64,000 nucleotides of DNA. Origin: Cyanoderma ruficeps (lineage: Eukaryota > Chordata > Aves > Passeriformes > Timaliidae). The DNA is taken from NCBI GenBank assembly GCA_008694505.1, contig VZDJ01007753.1:28253643-28317642 (forward strand). Reading direction: 5' to 3'. Below are positions 1 to 11,031 of the stretch, piece by piece. The notes below the pieces were generated by a model. It worked only from the letters and a program-made list of their open reading frames with translations. It was not told where the DNA came from and did not search any database. The position numbers and the translations under genes are program-made. The first letter of the stretch is position 1; each line of letters opens with the position of its first letter.

Positions 1-3000
1 TTATAAGACCTGGCCTGTAATCCAATTTGACTTTTTTTTTATGAGTAATGCGAAGTGATTTCTGCTGCCATAAATGTTTTTAGTCCCAACATTTTCCTCT
101 TTTGCCTCTCTTACTCAGTTTAGTTTATTTACACAGATGACCTCTAGGAAATAAGCAAACAGACTTTTAGCCTGGGAGTTGTGCTTTCTTTGCTTCCCCC
201 AAAGTTCCATGTTTGGAAAATCATGAAATACTGTTTAAACTAGAATGATTTCCAGCGCACCTTCTCAGTACTGCTGTTTTAAAGGTGGTTTAAAAGTATA
301 GGAGATAAGTTTGCCAAAAGAATCAGGTTCAACTAAGAAAATATGTACACTACTTTGACTCAGTAAACTCATACTTGGTATGGTTCATCTTCTTCATATT
401 TACTTTTGCCCATATTAGAAAACAATTAGCTTACTAAACAAATTTGAGTATTTGGGATAAAAAAATCTACTTTGAGTCTCTCTCATTTGACTAAGAATTA
501 CATGATATTTGATAAGCTTGTTTAAAAATGGACATATCCAAATATTATTGTAAACACCCATTGATTTGTTTTACCTGCAATATAAGTATTTTACTTAGTT
601 GGCTTACATAGTAGCTAATAATATTTGTTAATGTAATTTAACTGCTCTGAACCTTTACTGAACAAATATTGAAATTTATACAAGTCAAAGAAAGAGAATC
701 TCTAATGACTTTTGTAAAAGCTTCCATTTAATAGTTAAGGAGAAAAGTTTATATGACATACCAGATGCAATTAACAGTAGATTTTACATTTAATAAAAAG
801 AAAGAAGCATATGTATTTGCTTTATTCATTCCATCATAATTTGCATTAGGGCTGTGGGTGTTTAATGAGCAAATTCCAGCTAAAATGCTATATTGATTTT
901 CTAAGTGAACTTTGTAATAGCTATCTACCTTACAAAAGCTCTCTGTTTACAATTGTTTTCTTTACTAAAAACTAAAAATGTTTTAGAATTGATGAGTTTA
1001 GCATAATGATTCTTTTAAAATAAAGAGCTCTTTTAGACTATGCGGGTGTTTTATTACGGGGGGAAGATGTCATTAAATTCTTCCACAACAAATTAAGTTT
1101 ATGCAACTAAAAGGTAGTGCTGTACTTTTATATACTACAATATTTGCAAGCATGAGAAAATATTCCTTTTTTCTTAATTCAATTCTCTGTGATTTAAATA
1201 TTTTTACTCTTGAATGCCATATATATATATATGTGAATTAGTAAATGACACAATTCATTTTAGCTTAATACTCGACTACTTATATTTCATTTCTATGTGT
1301 CATTTTCTTACTTGAAATATGAATTCTGTAAAAATTTTTGTTTCTTCTTGGTTAGGCCTCAAGACAGAAAGAATAGGGGTAGTTGGTATGCCACTAGAAG
1401 GTCTCCAAGGAAAACCTTGTAATGTCTACCAGAGCAGTTGATGAAAAAGTATCTGGATCTGTTTTTCCTTTGGATCAGGCACCAAGTCAGTGTGGCAGTA
1501 CTGAGTTAGTATTTTGCTGGATATGTCATATCTTGAATGGAATTTAGAAGCATGATTTGGTTACTCTGTTTCCACCTCACATTTTTAAGAGGCGTAGGGA
1601 TGATGATCTGGATAATTTTTACTCTTTCTAATATGAAGGGATTTCTTGTCACTTGTTTTCATAGACTCTAACTGGACAATTTATACATCACTCATTTTCC
1701 TACATATGGTGCAAAATGTTTTACTTTGCTGCTGCATTGAGACCTTAATGTGTATGCATTTCACTTATTTCAAGCATGCTGTGGTCCTTATGGTCCTGAA
1801 CTGCTACCTGTGACTCATCCATAGCTCAGAGTGAATGGAGAATGTTCAGACTACCTGCAATCATGTGATTGTCATAATATTCCCTATAGTAGGTAGAAAG
1901 GAATTCATAAAATATTAAGTAAGAGTCTGAGATGTATAGCCATTGGGTAACAAAAACATCAAACCTAAATCAGCTTGGGCTGGTGAAGAAATCAGGTGAC
2001 TTAGTCTTCTGTAGACCATTAAAATGAGTTAGATGAGGTCTTTAAGTATTATTTAAATAAGTAATTTCTTTTGGCAGTGTCAGTATTGCTGTGTTGCATT
2101 AAAATGTCATGTATCTAAGTATCTTTTTTAAAAAAACTTAGATTACTATGCAAGCGTCTTTACATCATTTTCTACATTTTCCCTAGTCTGTTTTTAGTAT
2201 TAAACAACTGACTTACAGAATTACTTTTAAGAAACAGAACCAAAAGCTAGACACTAGTAATTGATACAGAATGACCATAAATATTTTTTAATGCAGTTGG
2301 TGGATCTGATCAGTGGGATGTTTACACCAATGCTTTAATTTAGTGGAAGGATAAGAAAACAACAAGAAAGGGTTGTTGAATTTAAGTCACTTTTCTTAGC
2401 TGATAGTTAAAAGACAGTGTTTTGTAACAGACTTTTAGGTGAGAGAAGGGTCCATTGTTCAAAGGCATTTAGCATCTGAGCTGCATGAGGGGTGCTAAGA
2501 TTTCAGATAAGCAGGGTGCTTAAATAACTTGAAAAATACCTTTTTCTGAATACTTTCATGCTGTTACATGTACATTACTTTGGTTTAATGACAAATAAGC
2601 GATAATCTGTTTTCTAAAAGCCTGTATGGTCATTATTACCAGTGGCTATATTTACACAGAGAGGGACTTAGACATGTCCAAAAGACAGTCAGTCTAGGTG
2701 TACATGTACATTCAAGATCTATTGCAGAAGTCAACAAATTGTGGGGTTTCATGCTGAGGTGAGGATGCTCTAAGGTCTGACAGAAGGGGTGCACTTGAAG
2801 AGGCCAGACAGAAGTTAACTTAACTGGAAAATGATTAACCTCAGAATAGTAATAAGTGCCAAATCTTCAGTTGTTTTAGAAAACTTTCTATTCATTGCAG
2901 CACTTGTTTTCAATGTGAAAATTGCATAGTGTTTCCACTTGCTTTACAGAAAGGGTTCTCTGTGAAGTGTCTCTGTTATGATGCTAGATAAACTGACATC

Positions 3001-5133
3001 ATTTACTAGAAAAACTGTGGCAAACAAATATATTAAGGTACTGATAGGTAATAAATACCATACAGCATCAAACTGCTTGTGTTTTCCAGATCCAGTCAGA
3101 ACATAGCAGTTGCACTGTAGTTTACCCTGGCAGTCATTGCTCTGGCAGTGGTTTCCCTGCCATCACATATCTCATCAATCAAGGTGGAAGTCTGGTGGGC
3201 TGAAGTGCACAGCCTAGGTTACCTCATAGGGTTTTTTCTTGTTCTTGCGGAGCCACCTACCTTTGCAGATATCAGATGCATTCTCTGCAAGTGCTGCAAA
3301 CTCATTGCTGGATACCAGCAAGTGTAAATGCAGTGTTACAACTGTCTTACTCCTGTCTTAGTTTTTCCATTCCACATCAAGCAAAACTTTCTTGTTGCAA
3401 ACAGGGAAATAGATCTTCAAGGAGAAAAAGATGCTATTCTTCTGGATTAAAGAGGATTTAATCTGTGTTTGTTAATTTTTGCATGCATTTCAGAATCTGT
3501 GCTTCCAATGCTGAATTTCTATTGTTGTTGTTGGGACACAGTTTGTTACAGCTCAGACCTGATGACTAGGCTTGTGGCTCCTCTGCAGACTTTTTGTGGG
3601 GGGAGGGACTGCACTTTCAGGAGTAACATTTAGCCTTTCCTGGTCTGATTTTGTGTAATCTGCTGTTAGCCTGCAACCTTTTGCTCGGCCTGCAAAAAAT
3701 GCTTCCTTACTCCTAAGTGACTGTCTTCTCCCCAGCTTGAGGGCAAGAAGATTCCTTTTTTCTTGGTGCTGATAAAATTTATTTTGTGCCAGCAATACAG
3801 CTGCCAGAAAAATGCTACTGTGTTTCTATTGTTTCATTCTCTGAAGGATATGTTTCATTATATATTCCACTATGAAGTTTTTTATGCAATAATGTACAGA
3901 CGTGAAGTAAGAGTAAACAAATAAAGGCAAAAAAGTTAATGTCAATTTAGGTAAGAACCGTGGGACAAAAGCTCTAGGATCTTAGTAAAAGGGAGGAAGT
4001 AAAGAAGAAGGAAGCCTTTCTTTGATTAATGACTTAAACAGTGGTTGAGAGAAGAACAAAGTTCTGAAGGGAGTAAGGAAGCCCAGCAGCAATGGCTTCA
4101 TAGAGAAAGTTCTTGAGAAATAAATACCAAAATTTGAAAAACACTATAGTGTGGTATTAGCAGACCATGGCTATACCAAAATTTGAGAGACTAGAAGGGA
4201 CAAGGAGGATGGAGAATCCAGGAACCTACAAATCTCAATTGAGTTTTTTGATGTTCCAGTGAGAGAGGATATAGTCCTCTGTCTTGGAGTGACAGCAGCC
4301 TTAAAGCATCCTGAAAGTCCCTAGACATTTTGAATACATGATTTTATGATGACTGTGAGGAGAGATTTGCAGTATTGCAGAGGGAAATGATGAAAGTATG
4401 AATAAAGATTTTAGTGGAGGCAGGGTCGAGGTAAGGATTCTGGCAGTGTGCCAGAGATGGTGTTAGACATATTGACAGGGGAGAGGCAGGGAGAAAATGT
4501 AAGCTCAGGATGAGGAATGACTTGAAGGTGTTAGTTTGCTCCCAAGGATAGACAGTAAATCTTAGTTTATTGGTACCTAATGCTCCAAGGTCCATGTATG
4601 CTGTAACAGATAATATAACAGTATATTACACAATAAAGTAGAGGCTTGGCAGAGAAGGAGAGATGCCAGCTGTGCCACTCTTGTGATACCAGAGACAGAC
4701 TATAAAAATATTAGAATTTTTAATATCCTTGTGCCACCCTGATAGGAAGCAGTCTGATGGTAGTAGTTTTAATGTATGATTACTTTTAACTCTGTGTCCT
4801 AGAAGAAACTTGCTAGTATCTTATATGATTCTGAGCCTTGAGAATTACTTTTCCATTAAGCAAGTATTCAGAATGCCCAGCAAATCACTTTCTTTCCCTG
4901 TTAGATTTTATAGGGGAGTATTTGAAAACACATAGCTTTATTTAATACCTTAAAGTGTTGACTGTAACAATTTACAGCAATTTAGTGTTGTGTCTAAGAA
5001 GTAATATAGACCTTATGCAGAATAATCCAAGGTCATTGGAAGCGTTGATTTTAGGAGGTGGTGGCAAAAGCCAACATAAGTGCATCTAATAGTGCTTTTC
5101 CCTGTCAGACATGTTTGTTGAACACTTTTGCAG
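1..5133 (+). other. MIPOL1: MIPOL1 intron, upstream part
   Basis: This is AT-rich intronic sequence ending in the acceptor TTTTGCAG directly before the exon at 5134. The preceding MIPOL1 exon must end in a single G of a split Ala codon and should encode a Lys/Glu-rich helix; I found no such exon here, so it lies upstream of the window. A short (TA)n run sits at about 1219-1232. Open frames such as those at 3276-3461, 3553-3795 (minus) and 4344-4595 (minus) have no recognisable family and look like chance. I see no clear repeat or RNA gene. Confidence 0.7.
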
Positions 5134-5263
5134 CTCTGGTGGAAGAAGTTTATTCTGCTCAGCGCGAACGTGATGAGGCTGTCATGGCAAGGCTTAGGTT
5201 AGCCAATGAAGAGAGGGATGAAGCGTTTCTACGAGTCCAGCGTTTAGAAGAGTCTCTCAAAGA
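5134..5263 (+). CDS. MIPOL1: MIPOL1 internal exon (130 bp), coiled coil
   Basis: This exon begins after TTTTGCAG and ends before the strong donor GTAAGT. Its first two bases (CT) complete an Ala codon begun in the previous exon, then 42 codons follow, starting LVEEVYSAQRERDEA and ending RLEESLK. The last two bases (GA) join the G of the next exon to make Glu. The sequence is rich in Glu, Arg and Leu with repeated RDEA units and no Pro or Gly, as expected for a long coiled-coil helix. The open frame continues upstream to an ATG at 5058, but that part is intronic: the splice site and the homology both begin at 5134. The identification rests on recognising the MIPOL1 protein; the exon borders come from the splice signals. 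Confidence 0.92.
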
Positions 5264-8200
5264 GTAAGTGTACATGTCCTGCACCATGTAAAAAGGCTGT
5301 TGTGTCAGTCTGTGACAGTCATAAACTGTTCAGCAGTGGTTATAGGAAAACTTCGGACATTATTATCTGTGCAATAAAATAGACTAGGGCTAGTCTTACT
5401 GTGGTATTGGTTAATTTGTTAGATGTTCTGTAAAACCATCTTTTTCTCTGGAGACTGAGAGAAGGTGAATAATTTTAATCACAAAAATTAAAAATATAAT
5501 CAAAATTTTCAGTATTGATTTATTGAGGGAGAAATAAGATGAATGTGACATTTTGTAGGGATTTTTTACACGGAGTACCAGAATGTCAGTCAAAAGTAAC
5601 AACATATAGGAAATCAATCAAGCCTTTAAGCCCACTAGACATTTCCTTCAGCAAAATTTCTACTAATTATATGGATGACACAGTAAAAATATATGGGTTT
5701 TTCTTCCTATCTTTAGTGTAGGACCAGTTTTTAAGGTAAAAAGAGTAAAATTAATAATTCATAGATTTTTATGTATGCCATCATAATGCAACAGAAATAG
5801 GCAATCTTATGTTAAACAGAACTAAGTCAGGAGAAAATTGTCAGGAGTGGGTTCTTTCTCGCTCTGGGATATACACAGCTTTGAAGCTCCAGTTTGCTTC
5901 TCCATACAATTCTTGTCCCTCTGAGTTGTGATGATCTTGGTGATGATCTTTGTTAGTCCCCCAAAGAGTAGTCCCATAAAGACTAGAGTGACTGAGAAAT
6001 TTCTCTTACTATTCTGCCAGGAGAAATACAAAGCAAAAAATCTTTTCAGGGCAGGAGACTGAATAGGTGCAGTTGTTAGTTAGCTAAATGACAGGTAATT
6101 ATGTTTTAAATAGTTGATTCTACTAACAACACTCCTCTTTAGGGCAGAAAACCAGTCATCTTCTTTTGGGTATTTTTATAGTTAGGGCCAGAGAACATTA
6201 TTTAAATTAATTTCAATAATCTGCACATAGTTTGTCCACCACTACTCTGTAGAATTTACAAGTTACTAGAGGTTGTCACAGCCTCACTGTTAGTCACAAG
6301 TATGACTCAGCAGCAAAATTAGGAGATTGCATACCCGCAAGAATGGTGCATGGTGTATGGTTTATTAAATATCTTTACAGAATCCGGTTTTTGCACATAT
6401 ACATCTGAAATCTTGCCTTAAACAGCAGTCTGAGAAAATTATAGATGTGCTTTAAATTCCTGTGAGAGGCATCACAACTGTGGGCCTTACTTGAGTCTCC
6501 TACTTCTTTTGCCAGTCTTGTAATCTTGTATGTTCCAAGAGTAAAGAAAGTTTTGTATGGCTCCAGACATCGCATGATCCTGTAGCATAAATCCAAGATC
6601 TTTGATCTTAAAGTACCCAAGTAATGCAGAAAATTAATTATTCTGGTCAACATACCTGGTCACTTTTGATTTTCTGGCATATTGCTGCTTTTTCTGCAGT
6701 GGAATCTGTAGATACATGGGTGGCAGTTCTTGACACACATGAATCCCTCAGAACAGCTTCACTTGTTTTCCCTTCAACCCCTTCTGTCTGCTTCACTCAT
6801 GTTCTTGAAAACTGACTTAGTTCTAAGCAAAAGTATGGGAAAAGAGAAGAAACTCCATGTCTCGGAGAACATGCATAGTACCTTCCTCAAAAGCATGTCA
6901 TTTGCAGAAGGCACTGGATACACTGGTAATGCCAAAGTAGTACTTGTTCCCAGGAGGGTCAGTAACTCCCTTGACTGATAGTTTGAAGCCAAGCTATTAC
7001 ATTTTATTGCTATCATTTAGAGAACAGCAATTGTACTAGCTGTCATCTACTTGGGTGTTCTTTCCAATGCTTCATAGAGAGGTCTGACACCATGATGCCA
7101 TTCACAGTCTCAGAACTGGTATAGATTTCCCTGTGGAGAATACCAACTTTTTTTTCTAGCTACCCCCTTGATAGTTTCTTGCTTGCTTATGGTGGTTATT
7201 CAAAAGGTCAAGTTCCTTGTCTCAGATGTGGAGCACATAGAGGTTTGGGGTTTTTATAAAGAACATTGGCTACTTGTGCCACACTCATCAAGTTTTAGAG
7301 CACAGGTCACTCTTTCCATCTGCTTTGGACTTATTCCAATCAGAGAACTTTACAAGAGTGCAATATTGAACAGCCTGCCAACCTTTATCAAATGCTTTAA
7401 TGCTTTCTTTAAATTAGCAGCTGGAGCAGTTCTGTTGTCATTATTTAACTGTAACAATCAAAATTCTTTCAGCCCTGTTGGCCCTAGGGGTTATGTTACC
7501 AGAATGTGTTTAGAAATGGGGGAGGAGGAATCCTTGGTTACTGCTGTTTAAATTCATGAGGCTTTCATTCATTGTCTATGCACAGCACAGGGAGACTTAG
7601 CCGGGCAAATACACAGCTCTGGATGCTAATTTTTGAAAATATTGTCACCTAAGGAGGTGTTTGTATACCTACAGACAGATCCCTTGTGGCAGCAATACGC
7701 TGAAGGTATGCTTATGGCAGAAGTTCATGGGTTTTTTCCCACTTCCATTTCTCCCTAAGCTGTCTTGCTTACCCAGCCTGTTGGTTGGCTGGGTGATTTT
7801 GTTGACCAGCACTTTTAGCAGTGTAGAAGTCCTCTGGAGAAGCTGGGTCAGTCCTGCCAATTTACTTTGACAAATACGGTTCTTTTCATTGTGAATACAA
7901 ACTAGCTGGAGATCCGTTTTTAAGTCCCACATGAAGTGGCAGTTAAAACAATGTAAAAACCTAAAGCAGGAACTCGGCAAGGATCCAGCTCTGAGAATTT
8001 ATTATTGTAATATAATAATTAATACTATTATGTTTGTTATTTTATTATTTGTGTTACTTTATGGATACAAGTCATACCCAGCACAGATTAGCTTTTACTC
8101 CGTTTAGTTCTTGTGCTGACTGAATACATTGGATACATGAATACATAGTTACTGCTTGTGAATGCCTCATAAATAGACCAGCTGTTATACACTGATAGTA

Positions 8201-9281
8201 TATTCTGAAATATTTCTTTTTAATTTAAAAATGTCTATACTGGTTGATTTACTATGCCTTATGTACTGTTATCTGCTAAAACTAATGGAAAATGTGGTAG
8301 CGTGCTGTCGAGTGTTTTGTAATGTTTGCTAGGTAAAATCATGGCTTTGGACCAGTGCCTGTCACAGCACTACTGAAAAAATGTTGCTGTTTAGAAGATG
8401 TTTCATGGTACTATGTCTGTCCTAAAATATCACAGGCTACTTTTAGTAGAAGTCACCATTAAGTAAGTAGCAGTGGAGTGGTAAGGTAAGTTTAATATGC
8501 TCATTTTTTCAGAAGGGAGATCTATGTCCATTTAACTAACCTTAGGTAAGATAAAATGTGTACTATCCCATTCATTAGATTTTTGTGCTATCACTCGCTA
8601 CTTTTACACAGCCAGTGTTCAATGCTGTATGACTGAATTCCTTGTATCATCTTTGTATTTGACAGGTCAATATATGTTCTGTTGAAATAGAAAGGGAGGA
8701 GAGTGCAGGCAGCTTTGTTCCAGAATTAAATAAGGGCCTTGCAGAGAACTGGCTTAGCTTCCTATTTTATGCAAGATATAAAATAAAAGTATTTTTAAAG
8801 TAACTTCAACTGGTTTGGGATTTCTCCCTCATTTCGGAAGAAAGAGGTGGGAAAAGAATTACTTAAAAGTGAAAAAACCCCATCAAGAAAAGTCATGTTC
8901 TGTTTCATTTGGGGTGCAATAAAAACAAAAAAAATACATCATGTAAAAGTTGTAAGCCGAGAAATAAATAAAATAAAAGCATCAGTCATTTCTATCACTG
9001 GGGAACTTTTTTCATCTAAGCACATATGAACAATTGATCCTTGTAGTCATATATAGCAGTAAACATTAATAACTTAACAGTCTGAAGTCAGTGCTGAAGA
9101 TATGGAGCATTATTGAAAGATGGAGTCGAGCAGGTGGCACTTTAATATGTTCAGTGTCATGGTTGACTCTAAAGACTAGTAGAATGAAATTACTTGAGGT
9201 TCTAAAGATTTAAAAAGCGAACTCATTTTGCTGCACTAAGGAAATGCTACTGATCAGGCTTTCTGTGTCCCTTTTTTCTAG
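5264..9281 (+). other. MIPOL1: MIPOL1 intron of about 4.0 kb
   Basis: The donor is GTAAGT at 5264 and the acceptor is a pyrimidine-rich tract ending TTTTTTCTAG at 9281. The interior is AT-rich. Open frames at 6375-6653 (minus), 7168-7551 (plus, 127 codons) and 7669-7980 (minus) overlap no splice signals I trust and match no family I know. A markedly AT-rich stretch with TATTATT/AATAATA runs lies at about 7998-8050. I see no repeat family or RNA gene that I can name. Confidence 0.8.
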
Positions 9282-9315
9282 GCTAGAAAATATTAACCCT
9301 GAAGAAAATGACATG
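9282..9315 (+). CDS. MIPOL1: MIPOL1 microexon (34 bp)
   Basis: This 34-base exon sits between CTTTTTTCTAG and the donor GTAAGC. Its first G completes the Glu codon left open by the exon ending at 5263; eleven codons follow, reading LENINPEENDM, and it ends on a codon boundary. The peptide is the characteristic Asn-Pro break between two helical parts of MIPOL1 and is followed directly by TLQELLNRINN in the next exon. It is far too short to stand out as an open frame and is supported by phase on both sides plus the splice sites. Because 34 is not a multiple of three, skipping it would shift the frame. Confidence 0.9.
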
Positions 9316-9574
9316 GTAAGCCATTCTCTGAGGAGATTTCTTGATGTCAGTCTTATATCTTAGAGGCTTAAGTTCAATTGAGTGGGTTTCAAGAACTAAG
9401 ATGTGGGAAAAAGAAGAATTGACACACTAATAATGTACATCTTTGCTGCAATATGAAAATTCAATAACTTCACTCAGTCAATTTACAATTCACATGTGCC
9501 TATTAATTAAAACCCTATATTAAATAAAATATATTAAAACTTCATGTCTGACTAACATATAATGCTGTTGGTAG
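9316..9574 (+). other. MIPOL1: Short MIPOL1 intron (259 bp)
   Basis: This compact intron runs from GTAAGC to TTGGTAG. The acceptor has almost no pyrimidine tract, but a good branch-point match CTAAC lies at 9552-9556, about 19 bases upstream of the exon. It separates the 34-bp microexon from the 171-bp exon. Confidence 0.85.
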
Positions 9575-9745
9575 ACATTACAGGAATTACTGAACAGAAT
9601 AAACAATGCAGACACAGGGATAGATATACTGAAGAATGGAGCTATAATTCTGAACCGAATACACAGGACCAAAGAACGTAAAAAGAAAATAATCGCAGAG
9701 GAAATGAATGCAGTAATAGAACAACGGGATGCTGCTTTATCTCAA
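9575..9745 (+). CDS. MIPOL1: MIPOL1 internal exon (171 bp)
   Basis: The exon holds exactly 57 codons in phase 0 at both ends. It starts TLQELLNRINNADTGIDIL and ends IEQRDAALSQ, followed by the donor GTAAGT. A short Gly-containing segment (DTGIDILKNGAIILNRI) resembles a small turn or beta insertion, after which the charged coiled coil resumes with a very basic stretch (RTKERKKK) and then an acidic helix. The reading continues without interruption from LENINPEENDM in the preceding microexon and into CKRLEQELHH in the following exon, which strongly supports all three. As a 3n exon with matching phases it could be skipped without a frameshift. Confidence 0.93.
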
Positions 9746-9785
9746 GTAAGTCTCTACAAGTATATAATCACTCAGTGGCATATTT

Positions 9786-9815
9786 CTTTTTTTTTTTTTT
9801 TTTTTTTNTTTTTGG
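9786..9815. repeat. Poly-T tract with one ambiguous base
   Basis: A run of about 28 T residues contains the ambiguous base N at 9808, followed by a G-rich stretch. It may be a plain homopolymer or the tail of an old minus-strand retroposed insert. The N reflects sequencing or assembly uncertainty in the run length. A second single N lies at 17179 outside any repeat. Confidence 0.8.
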
Positions 9816-10978
9816 AGGGGGAAGGGATTGGTTTACTTTTGGGGAAGAAAATTATTTTGTTTACTTTTCTCTCATGAAAGTCTCAAAGGAGAGCCCTTGT
9901 AATAAATGTCTGATTACTGATCAACTTTTTCTTCATGGTAGTAGTGCCCCTTAAAATGGCATCACTGTTCTTCATGAGAAAAGTTATGTTTGTATTTTTT
10001 GCACTTCATTACTATCTTCTTTCTAAAACAAAGTAGTTTTCAGTGAGTTGACCAATCCAAAAAGCTATTGAGGGCTTAGTTTTGCAGTATGCTGTACCAG
10101 TGAAATGCATTGGATGGCAGTTTACTGGGATGGAAGGATTTATAAAGGGTTATTAGTGGCAAAAATATACATTAAAGGAAGGTAACAGTACCACATGTAG
10201 CAATGCAAGCAATTCCTCCCTTTGTTGCTTTACATTCAGGAGATAAAAATCAGCATGTGGTCCTTGACTCCCAAAGTCTTACCCATCTACTACGTGACTT
10301 GAAAGAATCTGAGCTCTTTTTTCTGCTCAGATCACTCATTGCCTGCAATTTCCTATTTTGACGGAACAGTAATTGTCTTCATTCTCTTCACCATAAAGAG
10401 AGTTTCCTTGCTTTCCTCATCTCATGGAAGAGTTTTCCTGTCATTTTTTTGGTTCGAGTTTAGGTTTTTTTACCCACCATTTTTAAATGGAATTTTAACT
10501 CAGTAGGAATAAGTTGTAGGGAGGAACAGTCCAAGTAGGGAATGTATCTCCTGAGAAAAGATCTTTGACTGGATGAAGCTCCTTACATATTTATGCCAGG
10601 CAAGAAATTTCATCTGACTCCTCCAATATTGAAAATTGGGATTTTTAATCTAAGCAACCAAAGTTGGCCCACATGTAACTAATTTCTACTAGATTTAAAG
10701 TCAGGTTTGTGATCTTTAATGATATCAATAATGTTAAGTGAATTGATGTTCTATTGAGAAGTCCTGTGATAAAAGTGCCCCCTCTACGAACATTATAATT
10801 TTCATGCTTTTTCAGTCATTGTTTTTTACATTTTCTCCTGCTTTAACCTTGAAAGCCCCATCTGCCTGCAGTTTAAATTTTTTTTTGTGTCTGTCATGTA
10901 TTGCAAAAATCTTAATATATTATTGGTGGTATTTTACTTTCTCAGTCTATTTTTTTTCCTTTTATGCTAATATTGCTG

Positions 10979-11031
10979 GGATGTTTCCCAGCACAGCTAC
11001 TGGGAAACAGCACAGCTACTGGGAAACATCC
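10979..11031. repeat. Tandem 19-bp duplication inside a 13-bp hairpin
   Basis: A 19-base unit (CAGCACAGCTACTGGGAAA) occurs twice in perfect tandem at 10989-11007 and 11008-11026. The block is bracketed by the perfect inverted repeat GGATGTTTCCCAG (10979-10991) and CTGGGAAACATCC (11019-11031). The first copy's end can also pair with the left arm, so two alternative hairpins are possible. Confidence 0.9.

Noticed and set aside
5058..5133. Upstream ATG extension of the first exon frame
   Set aside because: The exon starts at the TTTTGCAG acceptor at 5134; the preceding codons are intronic and do not resemble MIPOL1.
7168..7551. 127-codon plus-strand open frame
   Set aside because: Hydrophobic, low-information product with no family resemblance and no splice signals that fit; overlaps ordinary AT-rich intron.
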